Numbered from the stretch's first letter, positions 30,093-39,222 are shown. The stretch: 64,000 nt of DNA from an uncultured Halorubrum sp. (GCF_937146585.1 NZ_CAKZRO010000052.1:1-64000); one strand, 5' to 3'. Numbers and translations: made by a program. Notes: generated by a model not told the origin, from the sequence alone.

Positions 30093-30356
30093 ATGTATAT
30101 GGCCTCCGAGGCGTGCGACGTCTGCGAGCGGTCCGTGCGGATCGCCGGCGGGATCGGCGACCTGTGGAACTTCGCGTTCGAGTCGACGCAGGGGCTGACG
30201 CTCGAACTCACCGACGGCTCGGAGTTCTTCCTCTGTTTCGACTGCATGGAGAAACTGCCCGACGACCACGAGCCGACCGCCGAGGACGTCGCCGCCCTCC
30301 GGGAGCGCACCGACCCGGTCGAGGACGACGGCAACCACTTCTGGCACTGGGGCTGA
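30093..30356 (+). CDS. Small zinc-ribbon-like protein
   Basis: An 87-aa protein with two cysteine pairs, CDVC near residue 8 and CFDC near residue 48, placed as in small zinc ribbons; a HFWHWG ending adds two histidines. Translation can begin at either of two ATGs, 30093 or 30099. Short conserved-looking haloarchaeal zinc-finger proteins of this size are common, but the function is not known. It is the first gene after structured element copy A, on the same strand. Confidence 0.75.
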   Translation: MYMASEACDVCERSVRIAGGIGDLWNFAFESTQGLTLELTDGSEFFLCFDCMEKLPDDHEPTAEDVAALRERTDPVEDDGNHFWHWG

Positions 30357-30403
30357 CGGGGATCGTTCGGACGCCACCCGCTATGTAACAGAAATTCGCC
30401 GCG

Positions 30404-32800
30404 TCAGTCCGCCTTCGACTCGTCGCCCGCGCTCGACCCCTGGTCCGCGCCCTCGTCGATCTCGGGCGTCGACGGCTCCGGTCCGACGCCAACCTCCGCT
30501 GGCGTCTCCGTCGCGTCCGTCACGTCGTTCGACCGCGCGCCGCTCCCGAACAGCCGGCCGAGGATGCCGCGCTCGCTGCGGTTCTCCGCGAGCAGCACGG
30601 AGCACTCCACCTCGTTGAGCACGTCCAGGACGAGCGAGCCGCTGACCAGCCGCGAGAGTAGCCCCTTCTGGGTCGCGCCGATGATGAGCATCGTCGCGTC
30701 GCGGGCGGCGCGCTCGATGCTCGTCTCGACGTCGCCCGTCTCGATCCGTAGCGTCGCGTCGGCGAGGTCGTGGGCGTCGGCCCACTCGGAGAGGAACGCC
30801 CGGCCCTCCGCCTCCTCGCCCCGCTCCGCGACGTGGAGCAGCGTGACCTCGCCGTCGAACTCCGTCTGGAGCATCTTCGCGACGGCGCCGGAGAGGTCGG
30901 ATGCCGGACCGCCGGCGGTCGGGACGAGGATCCGCGAGGCGTCGAAGCCGCGGTCGCGGAACACGAGGAAGTCCGAGGGGAGCGAGTACGCCAGCTCGTC
31001 GACGGCGGACTCGGCGCGTCCCGGCGCGCCGTGGGAGTCCTTCCCCCAGCCCATTACGGTCATGTCCGCGCCGTAGGTGCGCGCGGCGTCGAACACCTCC
31101 TCGAACACGCGGTGAGACAAGACGACGTGGGTCTCCACGTCGACGCCGAACGTCTCGGCGTCCTCGCGGGCCTGATCGAGGAGCCCGTGCGCCGCCTCGT
31201 GCGCGCCGCGGTCGCGCGCCGCCTCCAAGGAGGTCTGGTCGGGGACGTTCGCGATGTTGACCGCGACGACCGTCCCGTCGCGCTGTTTGGCGATGGCGGA
31301 CGCGAGCGTGATCAGGTGCTCCTCGGTCGCGGGGTTCGCGAGCGGCACCATCACGCGGTAGTCGTCGCCGCTCGGCTGGACCGAGGTCGCCGCCGAGACG
31401 GCCTGCTCGGGCAGGTCCTCGGAGCGGTCGAGGATCCACGAACCGAGCACGCCACGCGCCTCCACCTTCCCGCGGGCGTACAGCAGGTACCAGAGCAGCG
31501 CGAAGACGACGAGCCCGGCGGACAACAGAATGATCGTCGGGTCGATGTAGATTATCAGCGCGAACGACGATATCGTACCGATGATCGGAACGATCGGGTA
31601 GAACGGGACCTCGAAGTCGGGATCGTACCCCTCGACCTCCGACTCGCGCATTACGATGAGCGCGAGATTGAGCAGCCCGTAGACGACGAGGTGGAGGACG
31701 GAGCCCATTGTCGACAGCGACTCGACGCTCCCGGCGACGAGGAAGACGAGGATGAGCGCGCCGGTGAGCGCGATCGACTTGTAGGGCGTTCCGAACCGCT
31801 CGTGGATCTCGTTGAGCGACGGCGTGACGATCTTCTCGCGGCCCATCGCGAAGTTGATCCGCGACGAGGAGAGGATCGACGCGTTCGCGGACGAGGCGGT
31901 CGCGAGGAGCCCGCCGATCAGGAGCATGCTGGCACCGAGCGCGCCCAGCGAGAAGCCGAACACCTCGTACTGCCCGAAGAGGAGTCTAGCGGCGTCGACG
32001 ACCGCGGTCTCGTTGTCCGCGACGAGGTCGGTCGGCACCGCCGCGAGCAGCACGACGAGGAACAGCGCGTACACGACCGTGACGATGACGACCGAGCCGA
32101 GGACGGCGAGCGGGAGGTTCCGCCCGGGATCTTTGATCTCCTCTGCGACCGAGGTGATCTGGACGAAGCCGAGGTACGAGACGAAGATGATCCCCGTCAC
32201 CGGCAGCACCTGACTCGTCGTTCCCGGCGGGGCGAGCGGCCGGAGCGATTCCATGTCGGCGTTCAGGATGCCGACGACGGTGAAGACGGCGAGGATCCCG
32301 AGGAGCGAGAGGACGATGACGATCTGGAGTCCGCCGGTCTCCTTCGCGCCGAAGTAGTTGACCGCGATGAAGAGGAGCGCGCCCGCGAGCCCGATCACCT
32401 GCGCCGCCTCCAGCGTCACGAAGCCGATCCCGACCGGACCGAGGCCGATGAGGGCGTTGACGTACTCGCCGAAGCCGTACATGTAGAAGGCGGACGCGAA
32501 CGCGAGCCCGAGCCAGTTCGCCCACCCCGCGACGGAGCCGAACATCGGCCCGAGCGCGCGGTTAACGTAAAAGTACGCCCCACCGGACTTCGGCATCGCG
32601 GTGCCCAGTTCGGAGGCCGAAAGCGCCGTGAACAGGGCGATCACGCCGCCGAGGACGAAGGTGAACGCCGCGAGCGGCCCGGCGCGGGCGACCGCAGTGC
32701 CGGGCAGGACGAAGATCCCGGCGCCGATCATCGTCCCGATCCCGATGGTGAGCGCCGCGAGCGGGCCGAGGTCCTTCGCGAGCTCCTCGTCGCCGCTCAC
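30404..32800 (-). CDS. APC permease fused to C-terminal universal-stress-protein domains
   Basis: A 798-aa fusion. Residues 1 to about 430 form an APC-type amino acid permease with [15 protein letters not shown] in helix 1 and [20 protein letters not shown] in the helix 6-8 region. Residues from about 465 hold two UspA-like domains. The first begins [16 protein letters not shown] and includes [16 protein letters not shown]. The second begins [11 protein letters not shown] and ends [13 protein letters not shown]...CSVLLAEN. A 60-residue acidic tail follows. Start is a GTG. The Usp domains should lie in the cytoplasm and may sense nucleotides or energy state to gate transport; that is inference from the architecture. 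Compare the split version at 20940-23280. Confidence 0.9.
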   Translation of the reverse strand: MSGDEELAKDLGPLAALTIGIGTMIGAGIFVLPGTAVARAGPLAAFTFVLGGVIALFTALSASELGTAMPKSGGAYFYVNRALGPMFGSVAGWANWLGLAFASAFYMYGFGEYVNALIGLGPVGIGFVTLEAAQVIGLAGALLFIAVNYFGAKETGGLQIVIVLSLLGILAVFTVVGILNADMESLRPLAPPGTTSQVLPVTGIIFVSYLGFVQITSVAEEIKDPGRNLPLAVLGSVVIVTVVYALFLVVLLAAVPTDLVADNETAVVDAARLLFGQYEVFGFSLGALGASMLLIGGLLATASSANASILSSSRINFAMGREKIVTPSLNEIHERFGTPYKSIALTGALILVFLVAGSVESLSTMGSVLHLVVYGLLNLALIVMRESEVEGYDPDFEVPFYPIVPIIGTISSFALIIYIDPTIILLSAGLVVFALLWYLLYARGKVEARGVLGSWILDRSEDLPEQAVSAATSVQPSGDDYRVMVPLANPATEEHLITLASAIAKQRDGTVVAVNIANVPDQTSLEAARDRGAHEAAHGLLDQAREDAETFGVDVETHVVLSHRVFEEVFDAARTYGADMTVMGWGKDSHGAPGRAESAVDELAYSLPSDFLVFRDRGFDASRILVPTAGGPASDLSGAVAKMLQTEFDGEVTLLHVAERGEEAEGRAFLSEWADAHDLADATLRIETGDVETSIERAARDATMLIIGATQKGLLSRLVSGSLVLDVLNEVECSVLLAENRSERGILGRLFGSGARSNDVTDATETPAEVGVGPEPSTPEIDEGADQGSSAGDESKAD

Positions 32801-33013
32801 GGCGGGCCACCCCGGGCGGTTGCGACTCTCGGTGTGTATATCATACCAAGATTCTCTGCTCTGTGCCTATAAAGACGGTTGATCCGCACAACACCACCGT
32901 GGTGCCGCCTCGGCCCGCCGCCGGTCGCGCCCGGCGCCGGCGTTCCCGGTTTTTGAACGGAACACAAGGACCATACCCGCACGCGTCCCGGTACGAACTA
33001 ACAGGTGGATCCC

Positions 33014-34123
33014 GTGACGAAGAAACGCGAATACCGCGACGACTACGACGAGAAGACGCTGTACATCCCGGGCCCGACGGAGGTCCGCGACGACGTCATC
33101 GAGGCGATGGCCGAGCCGATGTTCGGCCACCGGATGGACCGGATGACCGACCTCTACACCACCATCGTCGAGGACACGAAGGAGTTCCTCGGCACCGACC
33201 ACGAGGTCGTGATCCTCACCGGGTCCGGCACGGAGTTCTGGGAGGCGACGACCCTCAACCTCGTCGACGAGCACGTCCTCGTGCCGACCTGCGGCGCGTT
33301 CAGCGAGCGCTACGCCAACGTCGCCGAGCGGCTCGGCAAGGACGTCGACCGGCTGGAGTACGAGTGGGGCGAGGCGGTCAAACCCGAGGACGTCCGCGAG
33401 GCGATCGAGTCCGCCGACGCGAAGTACGACATGGTGGCGGGCGTGCTGAACGAGTCGTCGACCGGCGTGCGGAACCCGGTCGAGGAGATCGGCGACGTGA
33501 TCGCGGAGTACCCGGACACGTACTTCGCGGTCGACGCCGTCTCGTCGCTCGGCGGCGACTACGTCGACATCGACGGGCACGGCATCGACGTCATCTTCGC
33601 GTCCAGCCAGAAGGCGTTCGCGATGCCGCCCGGGCTGGCGATCTGCGTCGTGAGCGACGACGCCTACGACCGCGAGGTCGAGAAGGGCGACTCATCGTGG
33701 TACGGCGGCTTCCGCCGCACGATCGACTACTACGACCGGAAGGGCCAGACCCACTCGACGCCCGCCATTCCGATCATGCTGGCGTACCGGAAGCAAATGA
33801 AACGCATGCTGGCGGAGGGCCACCGCGCCCGCGACGAGCGCCACCGCGAGATGATGGAGTACGTCCACGACTGGGCGGGCGAGCACTTCGCGATGTTCCC
33901 CGAAGAGGGGTACGAGTCGCAGACGGTCGCCTGTATCGAGAACACGCGAGGGATCGACGTGGCTGCGACCATCGAAGAAGTGAGCGAGGAGTACGACATG
34001 GCCTTCTCGAACGGCTACGGCGACATCGGCGAGGAGACGTTCCGGATCGGTCACATGGGCGAGCACACCGTCGAGAGCGTGACGGAGCTCACCGACGCCA
34101 TCGAGGACGTCGCCGGCCTCTGA
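33014..34123 (+). CDS. Class V PLP-dependent aminotransferase (alanine-glyoxylate / serine-pyruvate type)
   Basis: A 369-aa aminotransferase. The N-terminal LYIPGPTEVRDDV segment, the substrate-side GSGTEFWEAT, the cofactor aspartate in FAVDAVSSLGG and the Schiff-base lysine in FASSQKAFAMPPGL are all present. These are the class V subgroup features shared by alanine-glyoxylate, serine-pyruvate and purine-catabolic (S)-ureidoglycine aminotransferases. The substrate pair is not certain; serine or phosphoserine metabolism is possible. GTG codons at 33005 and 33014 compete; a GGTGGA sequence before 33014 and the sequence MTKKREYRDDY favour the latter. It diverges from the fused permease. Confidence 0.88.
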   Translation: MTKKREYRDDYDEKTLYIPGPTEVRDDVIEAMAEPMFGHRMDRMTDLYTTIVEDTKEFLGTDHEVVILTGSGTEFWEATTLNLVDEHVLVPTCGAFSERYANVAERLGKDVDRLEYEWGEAVKPEDVREAIESADAKYDMVAGVLNESSTGVRNPVEEIGDVIAEYPDTYFAVDAVSSLGGDYVDIDGHGIDVIFASSQKAFAMPPGLAICVVSDDAYDREVEKGDSSWYGGFRRTIDYYDRKGQTHSTPAIPIMLAYRKQMKRMLAEGHRARDERHREMMEYVHDWAGEHFAMFPEEGYESQTVACIENTRGIDVAATIEEVSEEYDMAFSNGYGDIGEETFRIGHMGEHTVESVTELTDAIEDVAGL

Positions 34124-34162
34124 CCGGGGGCGCGCCGCTCCGAGTCCGCCTTTCGAGACGTC

Positions 34163-34450
34163 TCAGTCCCCGTCGCGGTCGGCGACGAGTTCGATCCGGT
34201 AGACTCGGCCGCCGCCGTCGGTGCGCTCGGCGTCGACGACCACGAAGGCGCGGTCGTCCACGTCGACGATGTCGCCGGTGTCGAGCGGCTCCGTCGGTCC
34301 GTCGTCCCCGTCGCGTTCGCCGTCGCCGATGGCCGCCGCGCCGACCCCGAGCGCGGCCTCTCCCCGGTCGATCGCGCGCCGCCAGAAGGCGTCGGACGGC
34401 GGTCGCGGCCCCACCCGCGACGCCAGTTCGCTCCGCGTGAGTCGTCTCAT
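34163..34450 (-). CDS. Small conserved-looking protein, function unknown
   Basis: A 95-aa acidic protein starting [20 protein letters not shown]. The C-terminal half reads like a small beta-barrel (DTGDIVDVDDRAFVVVDAE, then GGRVYRIELVAD), possibly OB- or NfeD-like, but I see no diagnostic residues. It is the last gene of a minus-strand group with the TPR and DUF424 genes, 68 bp after the latter. The much longer open frame running to 35941 is antisense overlap with the TPR gene and should be disregarded. Confidence 0.6.
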   Translation of the reverse strand: MRRLTRSELASRVGPRPPSDAFWRRAIDRGEAALGVGAAAIGDGERDGDDGPTEPLDTGDIVDVDDRAFVVVDAERTDGGGRVYRIELVADRDGD

Positions 34451-34518
34451 CGGATTCGCCTCGTCGCCCGCGCCCTTAGCCGGTTCGGATCCCGGCGAGA
34501 CGCGGGGGCGTCGAACCG

Positions 34519-34818
34519 CTACAGCCAGAGGAGCTGCGCGTGGCGCGTCTCGTCGAACTCTAAGACCGCCTCCTCGTCGACGAGCCCCGCCTCGACCGCG
34601 ACGCCGACCGCCTCGGTGCCGACGATGTTCGCGACCTGCGCGCGCTGGAGCCCCGCGACCACCTCGTCGGCGGTCGCCTCGACGGCGTCGTCGCCGCCGT
34701 AGAACTCCTCGCTCACCGTGATCGTCGCGCGGCCGTTGTCGTACGTCTCGCCGAGGCAGTCCGCGTCGCAGACGGAGACGAGCCGTCCCTCGGCGGTCTC
34801 GCGCTCGCGGAGGAGCAT
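34519..34818 (-). CDS. DUF424 family protein
   Basis: A 99-aa protein matching the archaeal DUF424 pattern: an N-terminal LLRERETAEGRLVSVCDADCLGET segment, EEFYGG near residue 39, and VANIVGTEAVGVAVEAGLV. DUF424 proteins are widespread in archaea and often sit near information-processing genes; their biochemical role is unknown. The start codon directly abuts the TGA of the TPR gene (TGA then ATG without spacing), so the two are almost certainly translated from one mRNA. Confidence 0.85.
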   Translation of the reverse strand: MLLRERETAEGRLVSVCDADCLGETYDNGRATITVSEEFYGGDDAVEATADEVVAGLQRAQVANIVGTEAVGVAVEAGLVDEEAVLEFDETRHAQLLWL

Positions 34819-35691
34819 TCAGAAGCCCTCGGGCCCCTCGCCCTGAAGCTCGCGCTCCGGACCGTCCGCCTCGCCGCCCCGCCCGCCGCGACCGCCCGCA
34901 CCGGGGTCGCCCTGGCGGCGCTGGCCGCCGGGCCCGGGCGCCTGCCCCGTCTGCTCTTCGACCATCTGCTCTTCGGCCTCGCGCCGGAGCTCCTCGGCGC
35001 GGTCGGCGACCTCCTCGGCCTGCTCGTGGTCGCCGGCCTCTTCGAGGGCCCGCGCCTTCTCCTCTAAGACGCCCGCGTCGCGGTAGCCGAGGCGGATCGC
35101 GTTGTCGAAGCACTTGACCGCGTCCTCGGCGAGCCCGCGCTCGACCAGCAGGAACCCGCGGTTGTACCACGCCTCGGCGAAGCGCGGGTCGGTCTCGACG
35201 GCGCGCTCGGCGTGTTCGAGCGCCTGTTCGCCCCGCCCGGACTCCCAGAGGGAGTACGCGAGGTTCGTCTCGGCGGTCGCGGCGTGTTCGGACTCCTCGT
35301 CGATCCGGAGCGCCTCCTGGTACGCGCCGATCGCCTGGTCGAACTCCTCCAGCTGGGCGTGGGCCGCCCCCTTGTTCACCCACGCCTCCTGGGCCTCGAG
35401 CGAGTCCTCCTCGGCGAAGTTGGCGGCGCGCTCGAACGTCTCCGTCGCCTCCTCGAAGCGGTTGATCCCCATGTACGAGAGGCCGACGTCGATCAGCTGC
35501 TCGACGTCGACGTCCTCGCTGCCGATGTTCCGGCGGTCCAGCTCGTCGGTCAGCACGCGGGAGTCGACGGGGTCGACGCGGCTCGGGTCCTCGCCCAGCT
35601 CGGGCGGGTCGAGCGTGAACGCGTCGTAGTCGGCGTCGACGCCCTGCCCCGAGGAGAACTCGTGGCCGTCGTCGTCGCGTTCGTCGGTCAT
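34819..35691 (-). CDS. TPR-repeat protein
   Basis: A 290-aa protein from the ATG at 35691. After a 50-residue acidic start it contains about five consecutive 34-residue tetratricopeptide repeats (roughly residues 65-230), seen as recurring patterns such as AWVNKGAAHAQLEEFDQAIGAY and AWYNRGFLLVERGLAEDAVKCF read at the usual spacing. A charged, Glu-rich and finally Gly/Arg-rich C-terminus follows. TPR arrays are protein-interaction scaffolds; the partner is unknown. It is translationally coupled to DUF424, so the two may act together. Confidence 0.87.
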   Translation of the reverse strand: MTDERDDDGHEFSSGQGVDADYDAFTLDPPELGEDPSRVDPVDSRVLTDELDRRNIGSEDVDVEQLIDVGLSYMGINRFEEATETFERAANFAEEDSLEAQEAWVNKGAAHAQLEEFDQAIGAYQEALRIDEESEHAATAETNLAYSLWESGRGEQALEHAERAVETDPRFAEAWYNRGFLLVERGLAEDAVKCFDNAIRLGYRDAGVLEEKARALEEAGDHEQAEEVADRAEELRREAEEQMVEEQTGQAPGPGGQRRQGDPGAGGRGGRGGEADGPERELQGEGPEGF

Positions 35692-35850
35692 ATGGCCCGA
35701 GTTGGCGGTCACGACCGGTAAGGGTTGCGTCGCGCCGGGCGCATCGGGGACGGTTCGCACGGACGCGTTCGGCGGCGACCGGCGTCTCAGCCGCCGAGCG
35801 CAGGGATCGCGGACGTAATTTTATTGCGTCGACCCGCGAACGTCGACCCG

Positions 35851-36546
35851 ATGACTGGTCCCCGACTCTCCACGCGGCTCCGGTTCGGCGTCGCGACCCT
35901 CCTCGTCGCCGCCGCCGGGGCCGCCAGCCTCGCGGTCGCACCGGACCTCCCCGAACAGATGGTGACGCGGTGGAACGCCGCCGGCGAGCCGACCGGGACG
36001 CTCTCCCGCACGGCCGGGATGTGGCTCGTGCCGGGGATCGCGGCCGGCCTCGTCGGCCTGTTCGCGCTGCTCCCGCGGATCGACCCCCTCGGCGAGAACG
36101 TCGCCGGGTTCCGGGTCCACTACGACCGGTTCGTCGTCGTGGTCACCGCGTTCCTCGCCGCGCTCCACCTCGCCGTCCTCGCCGTCAACCTCGGCTACGC
36201 GGTCGACGTGACGACGATCGCGGTGGCCGGCGCGGCCGCGCTGTTCTACTACCTCGGAACGCTGCTGCCGCACGTCGAGCCCAACTGGTTCCTCGGGATC
36301 CGGACGCCGTGGACGCTCAGCGACGAGACCGTCTGGGACCGCACCCACGCGCTCGGCGGCCGGCTGTTCAAGCTCTCCGCGCTGCTCGCGGTCGCCGGCC
36401 TCTTCGCCGGCGAGTACGCGGTCTACTTCCTCGTCGGCCCGGCGGTCGCGACCGCCGCGATCACCGCGGCGTACTCGTACGTCCTGTACGCGAGGCGGCC
36501 GGCCGAGGGGGACGACGGTGACGGGGCGGCCCCGACCGCGAAGTGA
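35851..36546 (+). CDS. SdpI-like / DUF1648 membrane protein
   Basis: A 231-aa integral membrane protein with about six helices. The N-terminal DUF1648 signature is visible as LPEQMVTRWNAAGEPTGTLSR, and the C-terminal half has the SdpI-family pattern NWFLGIRTPWTLSDETVWDRTHALGGRLF. In Bacillus, SdpI gives immunity to the SdpC toxin and sequesters its regulator; in archaea the role is unknown. A TTTTATTG box centred 28 nt before the ATG supports a leaderless start. Its stop codon lies within a short sequence duplicated downstream (36528-36601). Confidence 0.85.
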   Translation: MTGPRLSTRLRFGVATLLVAAAGAASLAVAPDLPEQMVTRWNAAGEPTGTLSRTAGMWLVPGIAAGLVGLFALLPRIDPLGENVAGFRVHYDRFVVVVTAFLAALHLAVLAVNLGYAVDVTTIAVAGAAALFYYLGTLLPHVEPNWFLGIRTPWTLSDETVWDRTHALGGRLFKLSALLAVAGLFAGEYAVYFLVGPAVATAAITAAYSYVLYARRPAEGDDGDGAAPTAK

Positions 36547-36601
36547 GGGGGCGACCACGAAGTGGGGACTGGCCGCGAGGCGAGGCCCCGACCGCGAAGT
36601 G
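36528..36601. repeat. Direct duplication of the SdpI-like gene's 3' end
   Basis: The 18-nt sequence GGCCCCGACCGCGAAGTG occurs at 36528-36545, spanning the last codons and part of the stop codon of the SdpI-like gene. It occurs again at 36584-36601, 56 bp downstream, with a degenerate third copy (GACCACGAAGTGGGG) between them. In the downstream copy the stop is altered (TGG rather than TGA). This looks like a slippage or short tandem duplication at a gene end. Confidence 0.8.
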
Positions 36602-36692
36602 GGGCCCCGAGCGTCCGAGTCGCCCGTCAGTCGCTCGGGCGAATTCCGCCCCGGTGCCCGGCGTTTATATCCGCGGCCCCGAAGGTGTGTGT

Positions 36693-37355
36693 ATGACCGA
36701 GGAGTCACGCGCGGACCGGCAGTCGCCCGTCGGCGAGCCGGTGGTGCGGTCGGACCCGGCGGTGACGGGCGACCGGGCCGCGGACGCGGTGGGGTTCGAC
36801 CCGACCGACCCCGACAGCGTCGCCGAGGCCGCGGAGACGGTGGGCCGCTTCGCCGGCGGCGGCGTCGGAGACGACGACAACGTCCTGATGCTGCGCGGGG
36901 CGGCCGCCTGCGCGGCGCTCGTCCGCGGCGTCGGCTCGTACAAGGAGGCGGCCGAGCGGGCCGGCGATCGCGTCTCCGTCGCGTTCATCCGCAAGTGGGC
37001 GCGGGTCCACGACCTCCCGCAGGCGATCCGCCGCCAGGTCGCGAACGGCCGGATCGCGCCGAGCGCCGCGAAGCACGTCGCGCGGCTGGGCGGGCGGGAC
37101 CGCTACCTGCTCGCGTGGGCGACGATAGACGGCGGACTCACGGTCCGCGAGGTGCGCGCGATCGCGTCCGCGGTCAACGACGGGGCCGACATCGGGGCCG
37201 CCGTCCGCGACGCGGGCGTCGAACTCGGCCGCCTCCAGGTGAGCCTCCCGCCGGAGACGTACGTCGAACTGCGTCGCCGCGCCTCGATGGAGACCGTCGA
37301 GCCGAGCGCCATCGTCGCCGACGCGGTCGACGAGTACCTCGCGGACGACCGGTGA
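36693..37355 (+). CDS. Putative DNA-binding protein with ParB-like HTH and C-terminal RHH-like region
   Basis: A 220-aa protein. The central part carries SVAFIRKWARVHDLPQAI followed by GRIAPSAAKHVARLGGRD, which resembles the helix-turn-helix and following helix of ParB/KorB-type proteins. The C-terminus, LQVSLPPETYVELRRRASM with VADAVDEYLADD, resembles a ribbon-helix-helix dimerisation/DNA-binding unit. The N-terminal 60 residues are acidic and probably flexible. No ParB nuclease/CTPase motif is evident, so it is unlikely to be a true ParB; a transcriptional regulator is more probable. A TTTATAT box centred 26 nt before the ATG gives a leaderless start. Homologues are, I believe, haloarchaeal-specific. 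Confidence 0.7.
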   Translation: MTEESRADRQSPVGEPVVRSDPAVTGDRAADAVGFDPTDPDSVAEAAETVGRFAGGGVGDDDNVLMLRGAAACAALVRGVGSYKEAAERAGDRVSVAFIRKWARVHDLPQAIRRQVANGRIAPSAAKHVARLGGRDRYLLAWATIDGGLTVREVRAIASAVNDGADIGAAVRDAGVELGRLQVSLPPETYVELRRRASMETVEPSAIVADAVDEYLADDR

Positions 37356-37410
37356 CCGCGTCCGAAGCCGGACCCGCGGTCGCCGCGGTGCGGGACGACT
37401 CTCCCGACGG

Positions 37411-38793
37411 CTACGCCGCGTAGTCGCGCGCGAACTGCTCCGCGGCGGCGGCGATGGCGGCCCGCGCGCGCTCGACCCGCTCCCACGCGATCGTCTCGTC
37501 CGGGTAGTGCGCCTCGTCGATGGTGCCCGGCCCGAACAGCACCGCCGGGATCCCCGCCGCGACGAAGTGCCGCGAGTCGGCGCCGTACGTCGCGCCCCGC
37601 GGCTCGGCGTCCGGGAGGCCGGTCGCGGCGAGGCCGGCTCGGACCGCCTCGACGACCGGCTCGTCGGCGGCGATCGCCGCCGGCTCGAACTGGACGGAGA
37701 ACCGCTCGAACCGCGGCGGGTGGTCGCGCAGCCAGGGGTCGGCGGCGGCGACCTCGCCCAGCCGCTCGCGGAACGCCGCCTCCACCTCCGCGACGGTCTC
37801 GCCCGGCGCGACGCCGATCCGGAACTCCGCCTCGAGCGTCGCCGGGACCGTCGACGCCCACGAGCCAGCCTCGACCCGGCCGCAGACGACCGGCCACGGC
37901 ACCGCGAACGACTCGTACAGGGGGTGCGAGACCGACTCGCCGCGCTCCGACTCCAGGTCCGCGAACCCCTCGCGCACGGCCTCGAACCGCGGGAGCACGT
38001 CCTCGCCGCGCCAGCGCGTGGCCGCGTGGGCGCTCCGCCCGTCGATCTCCAGCCGGGCCATGAGCGAGCCCTCGCAGGCGACGACCGGGCGCAGCTCGGT
38101 CGGCTCCGCGACGATGGCCGCGTCGCGCTCGAAGGGATACGGGTTCGCGAACGCGGCGGTCGCCGCGCCGTAGCCGCCGTCCTCCTCGCCGGCGACCGCC
38201 TCGACGACGAGTCGAAGTCCGGACGGCGGCAGGTCGACGGCGCCGTCGGCGACTCCCTTGCGCAGGTCCACGGCGGCGGCGACGCAGGCCGCCAGTCCCG
38301 ACTTCATGTCGGCCGCCCCCCGGGCGGTGAGCGTCTCGCCGCCCTCGCCGCGCTCGCCGCCGGCGTCCGCGGACCGGTCCGCGTCGTCGCGCCAGACCGG
38401 CTCGAAGGGATCGCTCGACCACTCGGTCGGCTCGGCGGGGACGACGTCGAGGTGGCCGTTCAACACGAGCGTGGGGGTCGGATCGCCGGCGGCAGAGCCG
38501 GGGGCGGATTCGGGGCCCGCGTCGCCACTGTCGCTCGCGGCGACGGCGTCGCCCGCGCCGCCCAGTTCGAGGACGCCGGCGACGCTGCGCCGCCCCTCGA
38601 CGGCCGCCGCGTCGAGGTCGTCCGGGAAAGAGGGGTGGTCGGCGAGGACCGTCGGGTCCGCGTCCCAGGCGTACGTCTCGAAGCCCAGGTCGCCGAGTTG
38701 CTCCGCGACGAACGTGGCCACGGCCGCTTCCTCGCCGGCGGTCGAGCGGTGCCGGCAGAGGTCGGCGGCGAACGCCCGCATGTCGAACTCCAT
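37411..38793 (-). CDS. M20-family metallopeptidase (ArgE/DapE type)
   Basis: A 460-aa zinc-dependent amidohydrolase of the ArgE/DapE/CPG2 group. Metal-binding motifs in order are LNGHLDVVP near residue 111, ARGAADMKSG near 159, AGEEDGGYG (catalytic glutamate) near 205, and the final histidine in GTIDEAHYPDETI near 433. An insert of Gly/Ser/Asp-rich sequence at about residues 80-102 and another at about 134-153 lengthen the protein. It could be an acetylornithine deacetylase, succinyl-diaminopimelate desuccinylase or general peptidase; sequence does not decide. It stands alone next to tRNA-Lys. Confidence 0.87.
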   Translation of the reverse strand: MEFDMRAFAADLCRHRSTAGEEAAVATFVAEQLGDLGFETYAWDADPTVLADHPSFPDDLDAAAVEGRRSVAGVLELGGAGDAVAASDSGDAGPESAPGSAAGDPTPTLVLNGHLDVVPAEPTEWSSDPFEPVWRDDADRSADAGGERGEGGETLTARGAADMKSGLAACVAAAVDLRKGVADGAVDLPPSGLRLVVEAVAGEEDGGYGAATAAFANPYPFERDAAIVAEPTELRPVVACEGSLMARLEIDGRSAHAATRWRGEDVLPRFEAVREGFADLESERGESVSHPLYESFAVPWPVVCGRVEAGSWASTVPATLEAEFRIGVAPGETVAEVEAAFRERLGEVAAADPWLRDHPPRFERFSVQFEPAAIAADEPVVEAVRAGLAATGLPDAEPRGATYGADSRHFVAAGIPAVLFGPGTIDEAHYPDETIAWERVERARAAIAAAAEQFARDYAA

Positions 38794-38898
38794 GTTCGCC
38801 GCGACGGCGGGACTCCGGAAACCGTTTCGGGTGGCGACGGCGGCGCCTCTCGCGGTTCTAAACGTTTATCCGTCGGCTACCCTTACAGCGATTCGTCT

Positions 38899-38972
38899 GG
38901 GCCGGTAGCTCAGTTAGGGAGAGCGTCCGGCTTTTAACCGGACGGTCGGGGGTTCGAATCCCTCCCGGCCCG
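38899..38972 (+). tRNA. tRNA-Lys (anticodon UUU)
   Basis: A complete 74-nt cloverleaf without encoded CCA. The acceptor stem is GGGCCGG (38899-38905) paired with CCGGCCC (38965-38971). The D-arm begins GCTCAGTTAGGGAGAGC. The anticodon stem TCCGG/CCGGA holds loop CTTTTAA with anticodon TTT. The T-arm GGGGG-TTCGAAT-CCCTC is at 38948-38964 with one G-U pair, and the discriminator base is G. No intron is present. Pieces of its T-arm and acceptor sequence recur in the 180 bp downstream. Confidence 0.97.
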
Positions 38973-38974
38973 CT

Positions 38975-39150
38975 GTACTGTCGCGAGCAATATCGCGAGC
39001 GGTAGTGCTGTGCTGGGGAGGGATTCGAAGAGACCGGTCGCGCGCAGTGAGCGAAGCGAACGAGCACGTCCGGGCGTGGTTCGAATCGCGTCGCACCCGA
39101 CGGGTGCGACTGACCCACGCTCGCGTCGCTCGCGTGGATCCCTCCCGGCC
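38975..39150. repeat. tRNA-derived fragments and hairpins downstream of tRNA-Lys
   Basis: Noncoding DNA with three relations to the tRNA. First, GGGAGGGATTCGAA at 39016-39029 is a perfect inverted copy of the tRNA T-arm segment TTCGAATCCCTCCC (38953-38966). Second, a direct partial copy begins with GGTTCGAATC at 39078-39087 and resumes at 39138-39150 as ATCCCTCCCGGCC, identical to the tRNA 3' end. The roughly 50 nt in between form hairpins, notably GTCGCACCC-GAC-GGGTGCGAC (39090-39110). Third, TCGCGAGC is directly repeated with a 4-nt spacer near 38979-38998. Such debris is expected at a past integration site but no integrase is present. Confidence 0.7.
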
Positions 39151-39222
39151 GCGGCGCTCGCGGTCGCCGAAATGGGGAAAATCGTGTGCCGCGTCAGCCC
39201 GTTTCGCGCTTCGGCAAGTCGT

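Noticed and set aside
30093-30356. Zinc-ribbon gene as a product linked to structured element A
   Set aside because: No comparable gene follows element B, so proximity does not indicate a functional unit.
36693-37355. True ParB partition protein
   Set aside because: The ParB N-terminal catalytic motifs are absent, and there is no parA-like gene or parS-like repeat cluster nearby.
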